Positions 1-8,252 of a stretch of 64,000 nt of DNA are shown piece after piece. How positions within the stretch are numbered: the stretch's first letter is position 1; each line of letters begins with the position of its first letter. The notes beneath the pieces are model-generated. The model did not search any database. It was not told the origin of the DNA and saw only the letters and a program-made list of their open reading frames with translations. Location of the stretch: positions 9,450,266 to 9,514,265 of the forward strand of contig OU696581.1 in NCBI GenBank assembly GCA_916048095.2, written 5' to 3'. Source of the stretch: Sacculina carcini. Its lineage: Eukaryota; Arthropoda; Thecostraca; Sacculinidae. The translations under genes and the position numbers were made by a program.

Positions 1-24
1 TCGCCAGACAATAAGTCTATTGGA

Positions 25-123
25 TAGGTTAGGTTAGGTTAGGTTAGGTTATGTTAGGTTATGTTATGTTAGGTTAGGTTAGGTTAGTTAGGTAAGGCTA
101 GGTTAGGTTAGGTTAGTTAGGTT
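25..123 (+). repeat. Interstitial (TTAGG)n telomere-type array, imperfect
   Basis: About 20 units of TTAGG are read on the plus strand, with occasional variants (ATGTT for AGGTT, and shortened units such as GTTA). TTAGG is the ancestral telomere repeat of arthropods. The G-rich strand is the plus strand, so if this were a chromosome end, the end would lie to the right. The array is short and degenerate, and unique-looking sequence follows it, so it is interstitial. Confidence 0.9.
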
Positions 124-143
124 TTTTTTCTTTATTTTTCCAG

Positions 144-307
144 GATTTATTAGTGCCCATGTGGCACAACGAATACACGAAATGAAAGTACATCAGGTGA
201 ACGTAAAAGACATGGTAAACCCGAAACGGTCATTGCAACAACATCTCTCCTGTCTGGTACGACACACGGCCACCAATCAACACCATCTCCTCGACAAAAT
301 CAACCAG
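144..307 (+). other. Possible internal exon of an unidentified spliced gene
   Basis: A pyrimidine-rich tract (about 122-140) runs into CAG at 141-143, a good 3' splice site. Open sequence then continues to CAG at 305-307, followed by GTCAGC, a plausible 5' splice site. The 164-bp interval is open in the frame that reads ISAHVAQRIHEMKV, with ordinary codon use and a non-repetitive, charged composition. The sequence after 307 turns at once into GT microsatellite. I do not recognise the protein. No neighbouring exon is visible, so this could be a stranded exon, a pseudogene piece or chance. Confidence 0.27.
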
Positions 308-325
308 GTCAGCGTCAATGTGTCA

Positions 326-410
326 ATGTGTGTGTATGTGTGTATGTATGTGCGTGTCAGTGTATGTCAGTGTGTGTATGTGTGTGTGTGTGTCAGTGTG
401 TGTGTACTCA
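326..410 (+). repeat. GT-rich microsatellite
   Basis: Imperfect (TG)n with TGTA, TGCG and GTCAG interruptions. Its open reading frame is a product of the repeat and is not treated as a gene. Confidence 0.85.
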
Positions 411-535
411 CCCATTTGTACTCAGCTATTTGTTTAGCACAGGAGATGAGCTGTGCTCGTACTGTCTCCAACCCACCCTCTAGTAACCTATCTTCCTTGA
501 AATTCTCAGTATTTCACACTATCCAGTCTTTCATT
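411..535. other. Unassigned spacer, possible dispersed-repeat fragment
   Basis: No gene is seen. The stretch with TTTGTACTCAGCTATTTG (about 415-432) resembles a dispersed repeat I associate with decapod crustacean genomes. That match is from memory and unverified. Confidence 0.2.
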
Positions 536-582
536 GTGTGTGTTGTTGTGTGTGTGTGTGTGTGTAGGTTAGGTTAGGTTAA
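536..582 (+). repeat. (GT)n followed by (TTAGG)n immediately before the gypsy element
   Basis: A GT tract (about 536-564) is followed directly by three to four TTAGG units (565-582), again with the G-rich strand on plus. The gypsy leader starts right after it, so a telomere-type repeat forms the left boundary of the retroelement. Confidence 0.8.
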
Positions 583-638
583 GGGTGTCACGACAGTGGT
601 GTCGTTTCTCTGTGAGTTTTGTTGTGCGGGTTTCAAGG

Positions 639-3600
639 ATGGCAGCTAGACAGCCTCCGGAGCTGGAGTTGACCTCACCTGTGTTAGCGTCGGAGTGGAA
701 TGCATGGAGGAGAGACTGGACATACTTTGCTGCGGCAAAAGAATTGTGCACAAAGCCGGTGGCCGTGCAAGTTGGCACATTTTTCAATTGTGCAGGGCGG
801 CAGGCTCAAGAAGTGGCGTCTCATTTCAGTTGGACGGAAACGGATGGTTTGGATGCGCTAGTTCAGGAATTTGAGAAGTACTGTGCGCCGCGCAAGAACG
901 AGGTGCTCGAGCGGTACCGCTTCTACCAGCGGGTACAGCAGTCGGGAGACACGGTGAGCGCGTACGTGTCGGCATTGAGAAAACAAGGAGCCCCATGTAA
1001 TTTCAAAGATCTAGACAGCATGCTGAGGGACCGGCTAGTGATGGGTATAGCAAATAAGGTTGCCCAGCAAGCGTTGTTGCGTGAGACCGAGCTCACTCTG
1101 GAGTCTGCACTGAAAATTGCCCTGTGGGAAGAAGCGGCCAAGCGGGACCAGCAGGTCATCAGCGGCGATGTGGTGGTATCGGCGACTCAGTCCAGTGTCT
1201 GTGAGATCAGTGACATGGCGGAGGTGGAGGCGGGCCATTGTCGTTTTTGCCGGCGTCGCCACGCGATGCGGCGTGAGCTGTGTCAGGCCTGGGGGCGTCG
1301 CTGCAAGGCGTGCGGTCGGATGCATCATTTTGCTCGTAGCGAGGCGTGCACCATTGGTGCGGGTGCATCTGATGGGCAGCAGCAACAACAACAACAGCAG
1401 CAGCAGCGGCCGCAGCCGACAGGAAGACCGTCCAGCCGGTATGGTCCGAGTCGATTTCACAGTAGAAGAGATGTGAACGTCAATGAAGCGACTGCGGGGG
1501 ATTGTCAGGATGTCTTATCCATTGTTGAGGGACATAACTGTAATGTCAGTAAAGTATTCAAGACCTTGTTTACAGTTTGTGGTAAGCCATCAAGATTGCT
1601 CATTTATTCAAGGTCGGAGACGAATGTTTTGTCTCGCAGTGACTATGTTAAAATTTCAGGTGATGTTGAGTGTACTGATCTGAGACCATGTAAGATGATG
1701 TTACGCATGTACAATGGTCAGCTTGTGTCGACTGTGGGGAAGGTCACGATTGTCTTAATTAATCGTACGTGTAATTTGCGTCACTCATTGTTATTTCACG
1801 TGTTGGATCTTGATGTGAAGCCCATTTTGAGCTTGCGGTCGTCGGTGCACATGAACCTCATCGCTGTTAATGATTGTGACCCGCTTGAGTATGTGCCAAA
1901 AGTGCAGGCTGTGACTCAGTCTGACGCAATGTTTGCTAATATGAGGGTTAACGACAATGCTCGCGATTACATCGTTTCTCAATATCCAAGTGTTTTTACT
2001 AAAGAAGGGGTGGGTCTGGTAGCCTCTGATGTTAATATTGAAACTGATCCGAAGGTTAATCCCGTTGTAGATAACCCTTACAGAGTTCGTATTCACCTGC
2101 GTGAAAAGTTGCGTGTCAAGTTGAGTCAACTGGAGGAGCAGGGTATTCTAGTACGCGTAAATCAGCCAACGGATTGGGTGTCAAATTCGGTGATTGTACC
2201 GAAACCCGATGGCGATATCCGAGTGTGTATCGACCCGAGAACCCTTAATAAAGCAATAAAGCGCGAGCACTATCTTACGCCAACTTTTGATGAAGTGAGT
2301 TATCGTTTATCAGGCGCAAAAGTATTTACCATGCTGGATGCTCGATCGGCTTTTCATCACGTTGGTCTGTCAGAAAAATCATCGTTGCTGTGTTGTTTTC
2401 ATACCCCATTTGGTAGATACAGATGGACTCGTTTGCCATATGGAGTGTCGTGTTCGCCAGAAATTTGGCAACGCTTGATGCATGAGATGGTAGCGGATCT
2501 AGAGGGTGTAGAGGTAATAGCCGATGATTTTATAGTATATGGAAAAGGTGAGACCCGCGCAGAGGCAATTGCCGATCATGATGCAAAATTGCGAGCATTT
2601 CTTGACAAGGCTCAGAAGAGTAATTTACGACTAAATCAGGACAAATTACGTTATCGTGTTCAGGAAGTTTCGTGGTTGGGTCATGTGGTAAGCGAAGCAG
2701 GAATTAAAGTGAGTCCTTCTAAAGTGGAGGCTGTAGTTAAATTTCCGGCGCCAAGCAACAAAATCGAGCTGAAGCGTTTAATGGGTATTGCATCATATCT
2801 CTCGCGATTTATTCCCTTATTTTCAACGGTAACAGCTCCGATGCGTCATTTGCTCAGTCAAAAATACGATTGGTTCTGGAGTGACTCGTGTCAGACTGCG
2901 TTTGAGCGAATCAAGCGATTACTAACAGAGGCTTCTCTGCTGGCGTTTTATGATAAGGATGCCCCGGCGACTGTTCAGTGTGATGCGTCTTCATCCGGTC
3001 TGGGTGCTGTGCTGCTGCAGAAGGGGCGTCCAGTGGTGTACTGTTCCAGAGCGCTGACCGAGTCGGAGAAAGCTTACTCGCAAATAGAGAAAGAGTTGCT
3101 GGCGGTTACATTTGCAATGAAAAGGTTAGACCAGTTTGTATACGCTCGGCACGTAACAATTCAGACGGATCATAAGCCGCTGGTTGCCATTCGTGAAAAG
3201 CCTCTTGTGGAAGCACCGCTTCGCTTACAGAGAATGTTGATGACCTTGCAACGTTATCAATTTGAATTAAAATACACACCTGGATCGGAAGTTCCTGTGG
3301 CTGATGCTCTGAGCCGTGCACCGATGTCGAACACTCTTGAGAGAGCGACGTGGGCGGTGGAAATGAATGAACTCAGTCTGTCTGATGAGTTAGCGGTAAC
3401 GGATGCGCGCTTGGAAAAATACAGAGAAGCGACGTTGGCAGATCCAGGCTTACAAAAAGTGCGTGAGTACGTAATAAGTGGGTGGCCGGAACAACGAAGC
3501 AGTGTCGATCAGGTAGCGGCCCCTTACTGGTCAGTGAAACATGAGTTGTCTGTTCAGAATGGTCTGGTTTACAAGTCAAACAGGCTGGTCATTCCATCGT

Positions 3601-3860
3601 CAATGAGGCTTGAATTGTTATTTAGGTTTCACAGAAGTCACATTGGAGTGGCTTCAATACTCAGGCTGGCCCGGGATAATGCCTTTTGGCCCGGAATGAC
3701 GGCAATGGTGAGGGACAAGATATTACGATGTGAAACATGCATTTCATACCGTCCCCAACAGCCTCCAGAGCCGTTAACGCCGCACGAGGTGCCAAGTCGG
3801 CAGTGGCAAAAAGTTGGCACGGATATATTCGAATTTCGCGGTCTAATTATCTCGTTTTAG
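639..3860 (+). CDS. Gag-Pol polyprotein of a Ty3/gypsy element, cut short in integrase
   Basis: The start is the ATG at 639, after a short leader; the frame is also open upstream to 585. Residue numbers count from that Met. Gag carries two zinc-knuckle-like clusters (Cys201 to about 233) and a ten-Gln run (247-256) encoded by CAG/CAA. The retropepsin active site should contain Asp-Ser/Thr-Gly; here it reads Tyr-Ser-Arg-Ser (323-326), so the catalytic Asp is missing. Reverse transcriptase shows the first catalytic Asp (567, MLDARSAF) and an IADD box (Asp629-Asp630). RNase H has QCDASS (Asp782). The integrase HHCC zinc finger has His998, His1002, Cys1031 and Cys1034, followed by the first catalytic Asp (1062). 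The frame then runs into a TAG at 3858-3860 because of a net one-base loss near 3840-3845. Polymerase parts look preserved, but the polyprotein as a whole cannot be functional. Confidence 0.85.
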   Translation: MAARQPPELELTSPVLASEWNAWRRDWTYFAAAKELCTKPVAVQVGTFFNCAGRQAQEVASHFSWTETDGLDALVQEFEKYCAPRKNEVLERYRFYQRVQQSGDTVSAYVSALRKQGAPCNFKDLDSMLRDRLVMGIANKVAQQALLRETELTLESALKIALWEEAAKRDQQVISGDVVVSATQSSVCEISDMAEVEAGHCRFCRRRHAMRRELCQAWGRRCKACGRMHHFARSEACTIGAGASDGQQQQQQQQQQRPQPTGRPSSRYGPSRFHSRRDVNVNEATAGDCQDVLSIVEGHNCNVSKVFKTLFTVCGKPSRLLIYSRSETNVLSRSDYVKISGDVECTDLRPCKMMLRMYNGQLVSTVGKVTIVLINRTCNLRHSLLFHVLDLDVKPILSLRSSVHMNLIAVNDCDPLEYVPKVQAVTQSDAMFANMRVNDNARDYIVSQYPSVFTKEGVGLVASDVNIETDPKVNPVVDNPYRVRIHLREKLRVKLSQLEEQGILVRVNQPTDWVSNSVIVPKPDGDIRVCIDPRTLNKAIKREHYLTPTFDEVSYRLSGAKVFTMLDARSAFHHVGLSEKSSLLCCFHTPFGRYRWTRLPYGVSCSPEIWQRLMHEMVADLEGVEVIADDFIVYGKGETRAEAIADHDAKLRAFLDKAQKSNLRLNQDKLRYRVQEVSWLGHVVSEAGIKVSPSKVEAVVKFPAPSNKIELKRLMGIASYLSRFIPLFSTVTAPMRHLLSQKYDWFWSDSCQTAFERIKRLLTEASLLAFYDKDAPATVQCDASSSGLGAVLLQKGRPVVYCSRALTESEKAYSQIEKELLAVTFAMKRLDQFVYARHVTIQTDHKPLVAIREKPLVEAPLRLQRMLMTLQRYQFELKYTPGSEVPVADALSRAPMSNTLERATWAVEMNELSLSDELAVTDARLEKYREATLADPGLQKVREYVISGWPEQRSSVDQVAAPYWSVKHELSVQNGLVYKSNRLVIPSSMRLELLFRFHRSHIGVASILRLARDNAFWPGMTAMVRDKILRCETCISYRPQQPPEPLTPHEVPSRQWQKVGTDIFEFRGLIISF

Positions 3861-4688
3861 TCGATTACTTCAGTGGATATATTGAAGTTGAACAATTGTC
3901 GCCTGTAACAACGACGGCTGTGACAAATATTCTCTCCCACCAATTTGCTCGTTATGGTGTGCCGGAAGTACTTGTGTCTGATAACGGGCCAATTTGCCAG
4001 TCTTGAATTCAAAGGGCTTGCGTCATTTGTGGATATGTTGCATATAACGACAAACCCGAAGTATCCGCAGTCGAATGGTCGTGCAGAAAACGCTGTCAAG
4101 CTAATCAAGGGGGTCTTCCGAAAAGTGCACGATACTCGGCAGAATCCCATGTGGGCGCTCATGCTTTGGCGAAATACACCCAGTCAATATACAGCCTTCT
4201 CGCCGGCGCACGTTATGTTCGGACGTCGGTGTCGCACTCTGATGCCCACAACCCGACGTTCATTAGAGCCGGATCCTCCCAAAGGGGCTCGGGACAATTT
4301 GCTGAATAGCAAAGCCGATCAAAAACATTATGATCATCAGGGAGTGCGGTCATTGCCGCCGATCCGTCCAGGGACAGCAGTTCGGGTAAAACGGCCGGAT
4401 CAAAACTCGTGGTCACGGGGAGAATGTGTAAGGAAGCTACCCTATAAGTCGTATTTGGTAAAAGTGGGTGGCACACTGTATCGACGAAATCGCCGTCATA
4501 TTTTGATGGCAGGGGAAGATAATCCCGTGCAGTCGAACCGTAGCTACCAGATGGTCCAAGGGCTTCCCAACCCTGAGGTCCTCCCGTCCAACAGGTCAAA
4601 CACAACAGGCAATGAGGATCGTGTGTTACCGCGGCGGTCTATGCGTATTCGTCGACCGCCGGCGTATTTGAATGATTATGTGCCGTGA
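3845..4688 (+). pseudogene. Integrase core and C-terminal region, split by two frame changes
   Basis: Integrase continues from about 3845 in another frame (the segment reading NYLVLVDYFSGYIEVE) and contains the second catalytic Asp (SDNG, about 3977-3988). A second frame change near 3990 returns to the original gag-pol frame, which stays open to the TGA at 4686-4688. That part holds the third catalytic acid (GRAE, about 4078-4089) and the C-terminal domain common in gypsy integrases, ending NDYVP. All three acids of the D,D-35-E triad are visible, but in two different frames. The two changes cancel each other in length modulo three, so sequencing or assembly error at either point is possible as well as real decay. 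Confidence 0.8.
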
Positions 4689-4719
4689 ACGCATGTTATG
4701 CAATGTCATTTCATGTGGT

Positions 4720-4850
4720 ATGTATGTTGTGATTAACTTGGAGGGGGAGGTATAACATATGTATGTATGTGCGTGTATTTTATTTCATGTTTTATATAGG
4801 TTGTGATTGACTTGGAGGGGGAGGTGTCACATATGTATGTATGTATGTAT
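4720..4850 (+). repeat. Duplicated polypurine tract and start of the 3' LTR
   Basis: CTTGGAGGGGGAGGT occurs at 4737-4751 and again at 4811-4825, each preceded by TTGTGATT and followed by a five-base difference (ATAAC versus GTCAC) and ATATGTATGTATG. The 74-bp offset indicates a tandem duplication across the polypurine tract and LTR start. In LTR elements this tract primes plus-strand DNA and lies just before the 3' LTR. Confidence 0.65.
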
Positions 4851-4855
4851 TAACA

Positions 4856-5065
4856 TGTGACCGTTCTGGACCAGCCAAATGCACAAACTGTGTACGCTCA
4901 GGGCGTAGCCACTGTCACTCCTCCTACGACTCATCCTGTCCATCTCTCTTGGCTGTCCGTAATTCTCTTCGTATGCGCACCCTCTCCTGTGACTCTCCTA
5001 CTCAAATTTCCTCTTCTACTGCCGTCTCAGTTAACCCTGATTCACATTCGTGTATCTCGGCCTGA
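4856..5065 (+). CDS. LINE ORF1, C-terminal fragment
   Basis: About 69 codons survive, ending at TGA 5063-5065. The fragment contains CTNCVRSGRSHCHSSYDSSC, matching the third zinc-knuckle-like motif of the intact ORF1 at 16720-17784, and a similar Ser/Asp-rich tail. The upstream start in (TGTA)n belongs to the flank, not to ORF1. The stop is followed by CTA, and the frame continues open into ORF2. Confidence 0.75.
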   Translation, partial: CDRSGPAKCTNCVRSGRSHCHSSYDSSCPSLLAVRNSLRMRTLSCDSPTQISSSTAVSVNPDSHSCISA

Positions 5066-5068
5066 CTA
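5063..5068 (+). promoter_or_regulatory. Candidate leaky stop TGA-CTA between ORF1 and ORF2
   Basis: ORF1 ends in TGA and the next codon is CTA. The same frame is open for 958 codons with no ATG near its beginning. UGA-CUA is an established efficient readthrough context in animal and viral mRNAs. The related LINE has the same six bases at the same place (16717-16722, minus). Readthrough here is inferred. Confidence 0.55.
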
Positions 5069-7942
5069 CCTTCGCTCCCTCTTGCCTCGTCCATCCGTTC
5101 CTCCTCTAACACTAGCGCTTTAACTCTTGGTTTTCTAAATACTAGGTCATGTCGGTATAAGACTCCTATACTCTCACACCTGATTTCCTCTCATAATCTT
5201 TCTTTATTCTTCCTCGTTGAGACCTGGTTACTTGATTCTGATGTTACGTCTTTTACTGCCCATCTCCCTGCTGATTTCAACTTTATTCACTCCTCCCGCT
5301 CAAACACCAAAGCTTCCGGTGGTGGTGTTGGATGCATATTTAATAAATCCTTAGTCTTATCTACTATACCCAACTTTGGTCCCCCATGCTTATCCTTTGA
5401 ATACCTCGCTCTTTCTCTCAATATTCCATCCTGCTCGAAATTTTGCTTTGTTATAATATATCGCCACAATCATCCGGGAACTACGTCATTATTTCTTACC
5501 GAATTTCCTGTGTTACTTGATGTGCTTCTCGCGTCCTTCTCCAGTCGTTTTCTTATAGTTGGAGATTTTAATTTCTGGGTCGATCAAACTTCCCGAAGTC
5601 CTTATTGCTCTCAATTCCTGTCTATGATCCAAACTTACGGTCTGTACTCGCCTGTTACCTCACCGACTCACATCTCCGGTCACACCCTTGATCTTGTTCT
5701 TTTTCCATCTCCAGTTCTAGCATCCGACCTAACCCCTCCGGATGTTCTTGTATTTCCCCCAGATACCATTACTTCTGACCACAGTCTCCTCACTTTCAAT
5801 CTTCCCTTTCCCAAACCACGTATTTCTCCCCCCAGATCGTACAGAAATTACAAAAATTTTGACCCTCACCTCTTCTCAACTTTATTCTCTCACATGCTTC
5901 CCTCAACTCAATTTCACTCTCTTCCCCCTACCCAATTGTACTCTTCTTTTTTCAAGGTTATGTCTTCTATCAACGAAGCCATATTTCCACTATGCTCATC
6001 CTCCCATCGCTCCAATCTTCCTCCTTGGTTTAATCGCGAACTAATCTCTCTCAAACGCGCCCAACGCTACCACGAGCGTGTGTGGAAACGCTGTTGCACT
6101 ACTGCTACGTGGTCATCCTTCTGCTCATCTCGCTCTTTGTATATATCTGCCCTATACTCTGCTAAACAATCCTACTTCAAATCTCAATTATCGTCACTCT
6201 CTCGCTGTCCTAAATCTCTGTGGTCCTCGCTTAACTCATTGAGTGGCCTGCAAAACCCAAGCCTTTCGTCTTCTCTCTCTGCCTCCGACCTTGCTGTATT
6301 TTTTTCCGATAAAATCCAAATTGCCATTTCTAGTATTTCTTCTCCTAACTCCCGCTTGACTCACACTAAATCCCACGATCATTTTACTCACTTTGCTCAT
6401 CTAGAGCTTCCTGATATCATCACTATCATTTCTACAACAAACATTTCGCTTTCCCCTGCGGACCCCATAAATTTTCGTGCCCTATCAGACTCTATTTTGC
6501 TCCTGGTTCCCTTTATATTGCATTTAATCAATAGCTCTTTCCTACATGGTGTATTTTGTCCTGAGAAGCATGCAGTCATCCTTCCGATACTCAAAAAACC
6601 TTCCCTCGATCCCTCGCTATGTAGCAGTTACCGTCCTATTTCTCTACTCAACTTTCCCTCTAAACTCCTCGAGTCTGCTATGTATTCTCAACTTGCGCCA
6701 TTCATCAACAAATCCCTTGACCCCTTCCAATCGGGTTTCAAGTCTGCTCACTCTACTGAATCTGTCCTAGCCTCCGTTACTACTACTGTTTTTTCTCATT
6801 TTTCATTCGGTAAATCTGCTCTGCTTATCCTCCTTGATCTGTCAGCAGCCTTTGACTTAGTTGACCATTCAATTTTAATCAGAGATCTCTCCTTTCTTGG
6901 TGTGTCCTCTTCAGCGCTCTCTCTTCTACATTCTTATCTTACTGATCGTTCCTACTCGGTGCAATTCAATTCCACTACTTCTAAGCAAACTCCTCTACTT
7001 TCCGGTGTGCCACAAGGTTCTATTCTAGCCCCGCTTCTCTTCAATCTGTACATGTCTTCTCTATGTCCTATTCTCCATCGCTATTCTGTCCAGTTCCACG
7101 TCTACGCAGACGATATACAAATAATTATTCCTCTTCCCTTCCCCCATGCTTCGTTCTTATCAGACATTATCTCTGATATTTCTTCCTGGTGTGCCTCTCG
7201 CAGTCTCCTTCTTAACACTTCCAAATCAGAATTCTTCATTCTACATCCTCCTCGCTTAACACCTCCGCTGCTCCCTTTACCCCTATCTCAAAGTGTTCGC
7301 GATCTCGGAGTCATTCTTGATTCCTCACTTTCTTTTTCTGCAAATATTTCTGCTGTTGCTCGCACTTGTCATCTCATTCTACGTTCGCTATATCCTATCC
7401 GCCCTTTTCTCGACCGTCCCTCAGCTATTAAACTGATTCATTGTTTCATCTTTTCAAGAATCAACTACTGTAATTCTTTATATTTCCATGTACCTCGCTC
7501 CTCTCTGAAAATCCTGCAACATGTCATTAATAAATCTTGTCGTTTCGTGTTTTCTCCTTCCCACTTTCGTCATACCTCACCCTATCTCTACAATCTTCGA
7601 TGGCTTCCGATCATCCCTCGCATCCACTTTAAAATTTGCTGTCTTGTTTATAAACTTTTGCATGACCCTCGGCAACCTACATACCTCTCGCAGCTTCTTA
7701 CACTCTCTAATAACTTTATTTCCCGTCATCCTCTTCCTTTATCTTGTCCACGAGCCCTCAATGAATCTACCTGGTCTAGTAAATCCTTCCCTTTCTATGC
7801 TCCACGTTTGTACAACTCTCTTCCCTCCCATGTTATCTCCTCCACATCCTTATCATCGTTTTCCTCTTCTCTGCGCAATCATCTCTTTGATAAATCTTTT
7901 GATCATGACTCTCACTCTCTTACTCCTTACGCTTCGCTCTGA
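5066..7942 (+). CDS. LINE ORF2: AP-like endonuclease and reverse transcriptase
   Basis: The frame is open from the ORF1 stop to TGA 7940-7942, about 958 residues. No ATG lies in the first 440 bases, and the endonuclease homology already begins near 5126 (LGFLNTRSCRYKT), so the first GTG at 5510 would delete much of the nuclease and is not the real start. The apurinic-type endonuclease shows ETWL (about 5219), GDFNF (5561-5575) and SDHSLL (from 5774), the Mg-binding and catalytic Asp/His positions. Reverse transcriptase shows LLDLSAAFDLVDH (catalytic Asp 6854-6856), GVPQGS (about 7003-7020) and YADD (7103-7114). A Cys/His-rich C-terminal region follows. The protein would nick target DNA and copy the element RNA from the nick. 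The frame looks intact, although the copy has lost its 5' end and promoter. Confidence 0.9.
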   Translation, partial: LPSLPLASSIRSSSNTSALTLGFLNTRSCRYKTPILSHLISSHNLSLFFLVETWLLDSDVTSFTAHLPADFNFIHSSRSNTKASGGGVGCIFNKSLVLSTIPNFGPPCLSFEYLALSLNIPSCSKFCFVIIYRHNHPGTTSLFLTEFPVLLDVLLASFSSRFLIVGDFNFWVDQTSRSPYCSQFLSMIQTYGLYSPVTSPTHISGHTLDLVLFPSPVLASDLTPPDVLVFPPDTITSDHSLLTFNLPFPKPRISPPRSYRNYKNFDPHLFSTLFSHMLPSTQFHSLPPTQLYSSFFKVMSSINEAIFPLCSSSHRSNLPPWFNRELISLKRAQRYHERVWKRCCTTATWSSFCSSRSLYISALYSAKQSYFKSQLSSLSRCPKSLWSSLNSLSGLQNPSLSSSLSASDLAVFFSDKIQIAISSISSPNSRLTHTKSHDHFTHFAHLELPDIITIISTTNISLSPADPINFRALSDSILLLVPFILHLINSSFLHGVFCPEKHAVILPILKKPSLDPSLCSSYRPISLLNFPSKLLESAMYSQLAPFINKSLDPFQSGFKSAHSTESVLASVTTTVFSHFSFGKSALLILLDLSAAFDLVDHSILIRDLSFLGVSSSALSLLHSYLTDRSYSVQFNSTTSKQTPLLSGVPQGSILAPLLFNLYMSSLCPILHRYSVQFHVYADDIQIIIPLPFPHASFLSDIISDISSWCASRSLLLNTSKSEFFILHPPRLTPPLLPLPLSQSVRDLGVILDSSLSFSANISAVARTCHLILRSLYPIRPFLDRPSAIKLIHCFIFSRINYCNSLYFHVPRSSLKILQHVINKSCRFVFSPSHFRHTSPYLYNLRWLPIIPRIHFKICCLVYKLLHDPRQPTYLSQLLTLSNNFISRHPLPLSCPRALNESTWSSKSFPFYAPRLYNSLPSHVISSTSLSSFSSSLRNHLFDKSFDHDSHSLTPYASL

Positions 7943-8252
7943 GCTGTCATACCGTACCCGTCTCGCGTGATATATTTACTAGAAGTTTTCTTGTTGTTTT
8001 TTATGCTCTTTCTTACTGCCATGTTTCAATTTGGCGGTGTGTGTGCATGAGTATGTTTGTGTGCGTGTGTGTGTGTGTGTGTGTGTTTGTGTGAGTGTGT
8101 GTGCTTGTGGGTGTGTGTATTGTCCGCATGTTTGTTTTCCCTAAGCGGCGTGTCTTACATATTTGTTCATATTTTCGCACCAAGATTTCTCTTTTCGCGC
8201 GTGTGTTTTAATGTGCGCTATACAAATAAACGTTAATAATAATAATAATAAT
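7943..8252 (+). other. LINE 3' UTR with GT tract, terminal hairpin and TAA tail
   Basis: After ORF2 come about 90 bp of unique sequence, a GT-rich tract (8036-8124) and a terminal motif. Two GCGC blocks (8197-8200 and 8215-8218) could pair with a 14-base loop, followed at once by TATA, AATAAA and (TAA)n. The same arrangement recurs at three other LINE ends in this window, so it is likely the site recognised by the element's reverse transcriptase. Confidence 0.6.

Larger units (their letters stand above)
583..4850 (+). mobile_element. Ty3/gypsy-type LTR retroelement, degenerate
   Basis: The order gag, protease, reverse transcriptase, RNase H, integrase on one strand identifies a Metaviridae (Ty3/gypsy) type element, and there is no env-like frame after pol. 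A polypurine tract (4737-4751, repeated at 4811-4825) marks the 3' end of the internal region. The bases after it, TGTCAC, would start the 3' LTR. No 5' LTR or primer-binding site is recognisable: gag begins only about 56 bp after TTAGG repeats, so the 5' end is probably lost. The LINE at 4850-8252 appears to interrupt the 3' LTR, whose remainder may lie after 8252. Confidence 0.85.
4850..8252 (+). mobile_element. 5'-truncated CR1/L2-type LINE
   Basis: A non-LTR retrotransposon begins inside the zinc-knuckle region of ORF1 (about 4856) and continues through a complete ORF2 to a 3' UTR rich in GT. It ends with AATAAA (8225-8230) and (TAA)n (about 8231-8252). Its proteins align along their length with those of the minus-strand LINE at 13216-18057, with clear divergence, so it is a different member of the same family. 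The left junction lies in (TGTA)n just after the gypsy LTR start, and the right flank resumes with TATATGTGCGTG, similar to the gypsy sequence at 4763-4778. That suggests insertion into the 3' LTR. Loss of the 5' end is normal for target-primed reverse transcription. Confidence 0.88.

Noticed and set aside
161-577. 138-codon open frame as one gene
   Set aside because: After about 307 it reads through GT microsatellite. Only the first part looks complex, and it is better explained as a possible exon.
1035-4605. Antisense open frames across the gypsy element
   Set aside because: They are shadows of gag-pol, with no motifs and no start context.
5510-5512. GTG at 5510 as the start of LINE ORF2
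   Set aside because: The same frame is open from 5066 and encodes conserved endonuclease sequence well before 5510.
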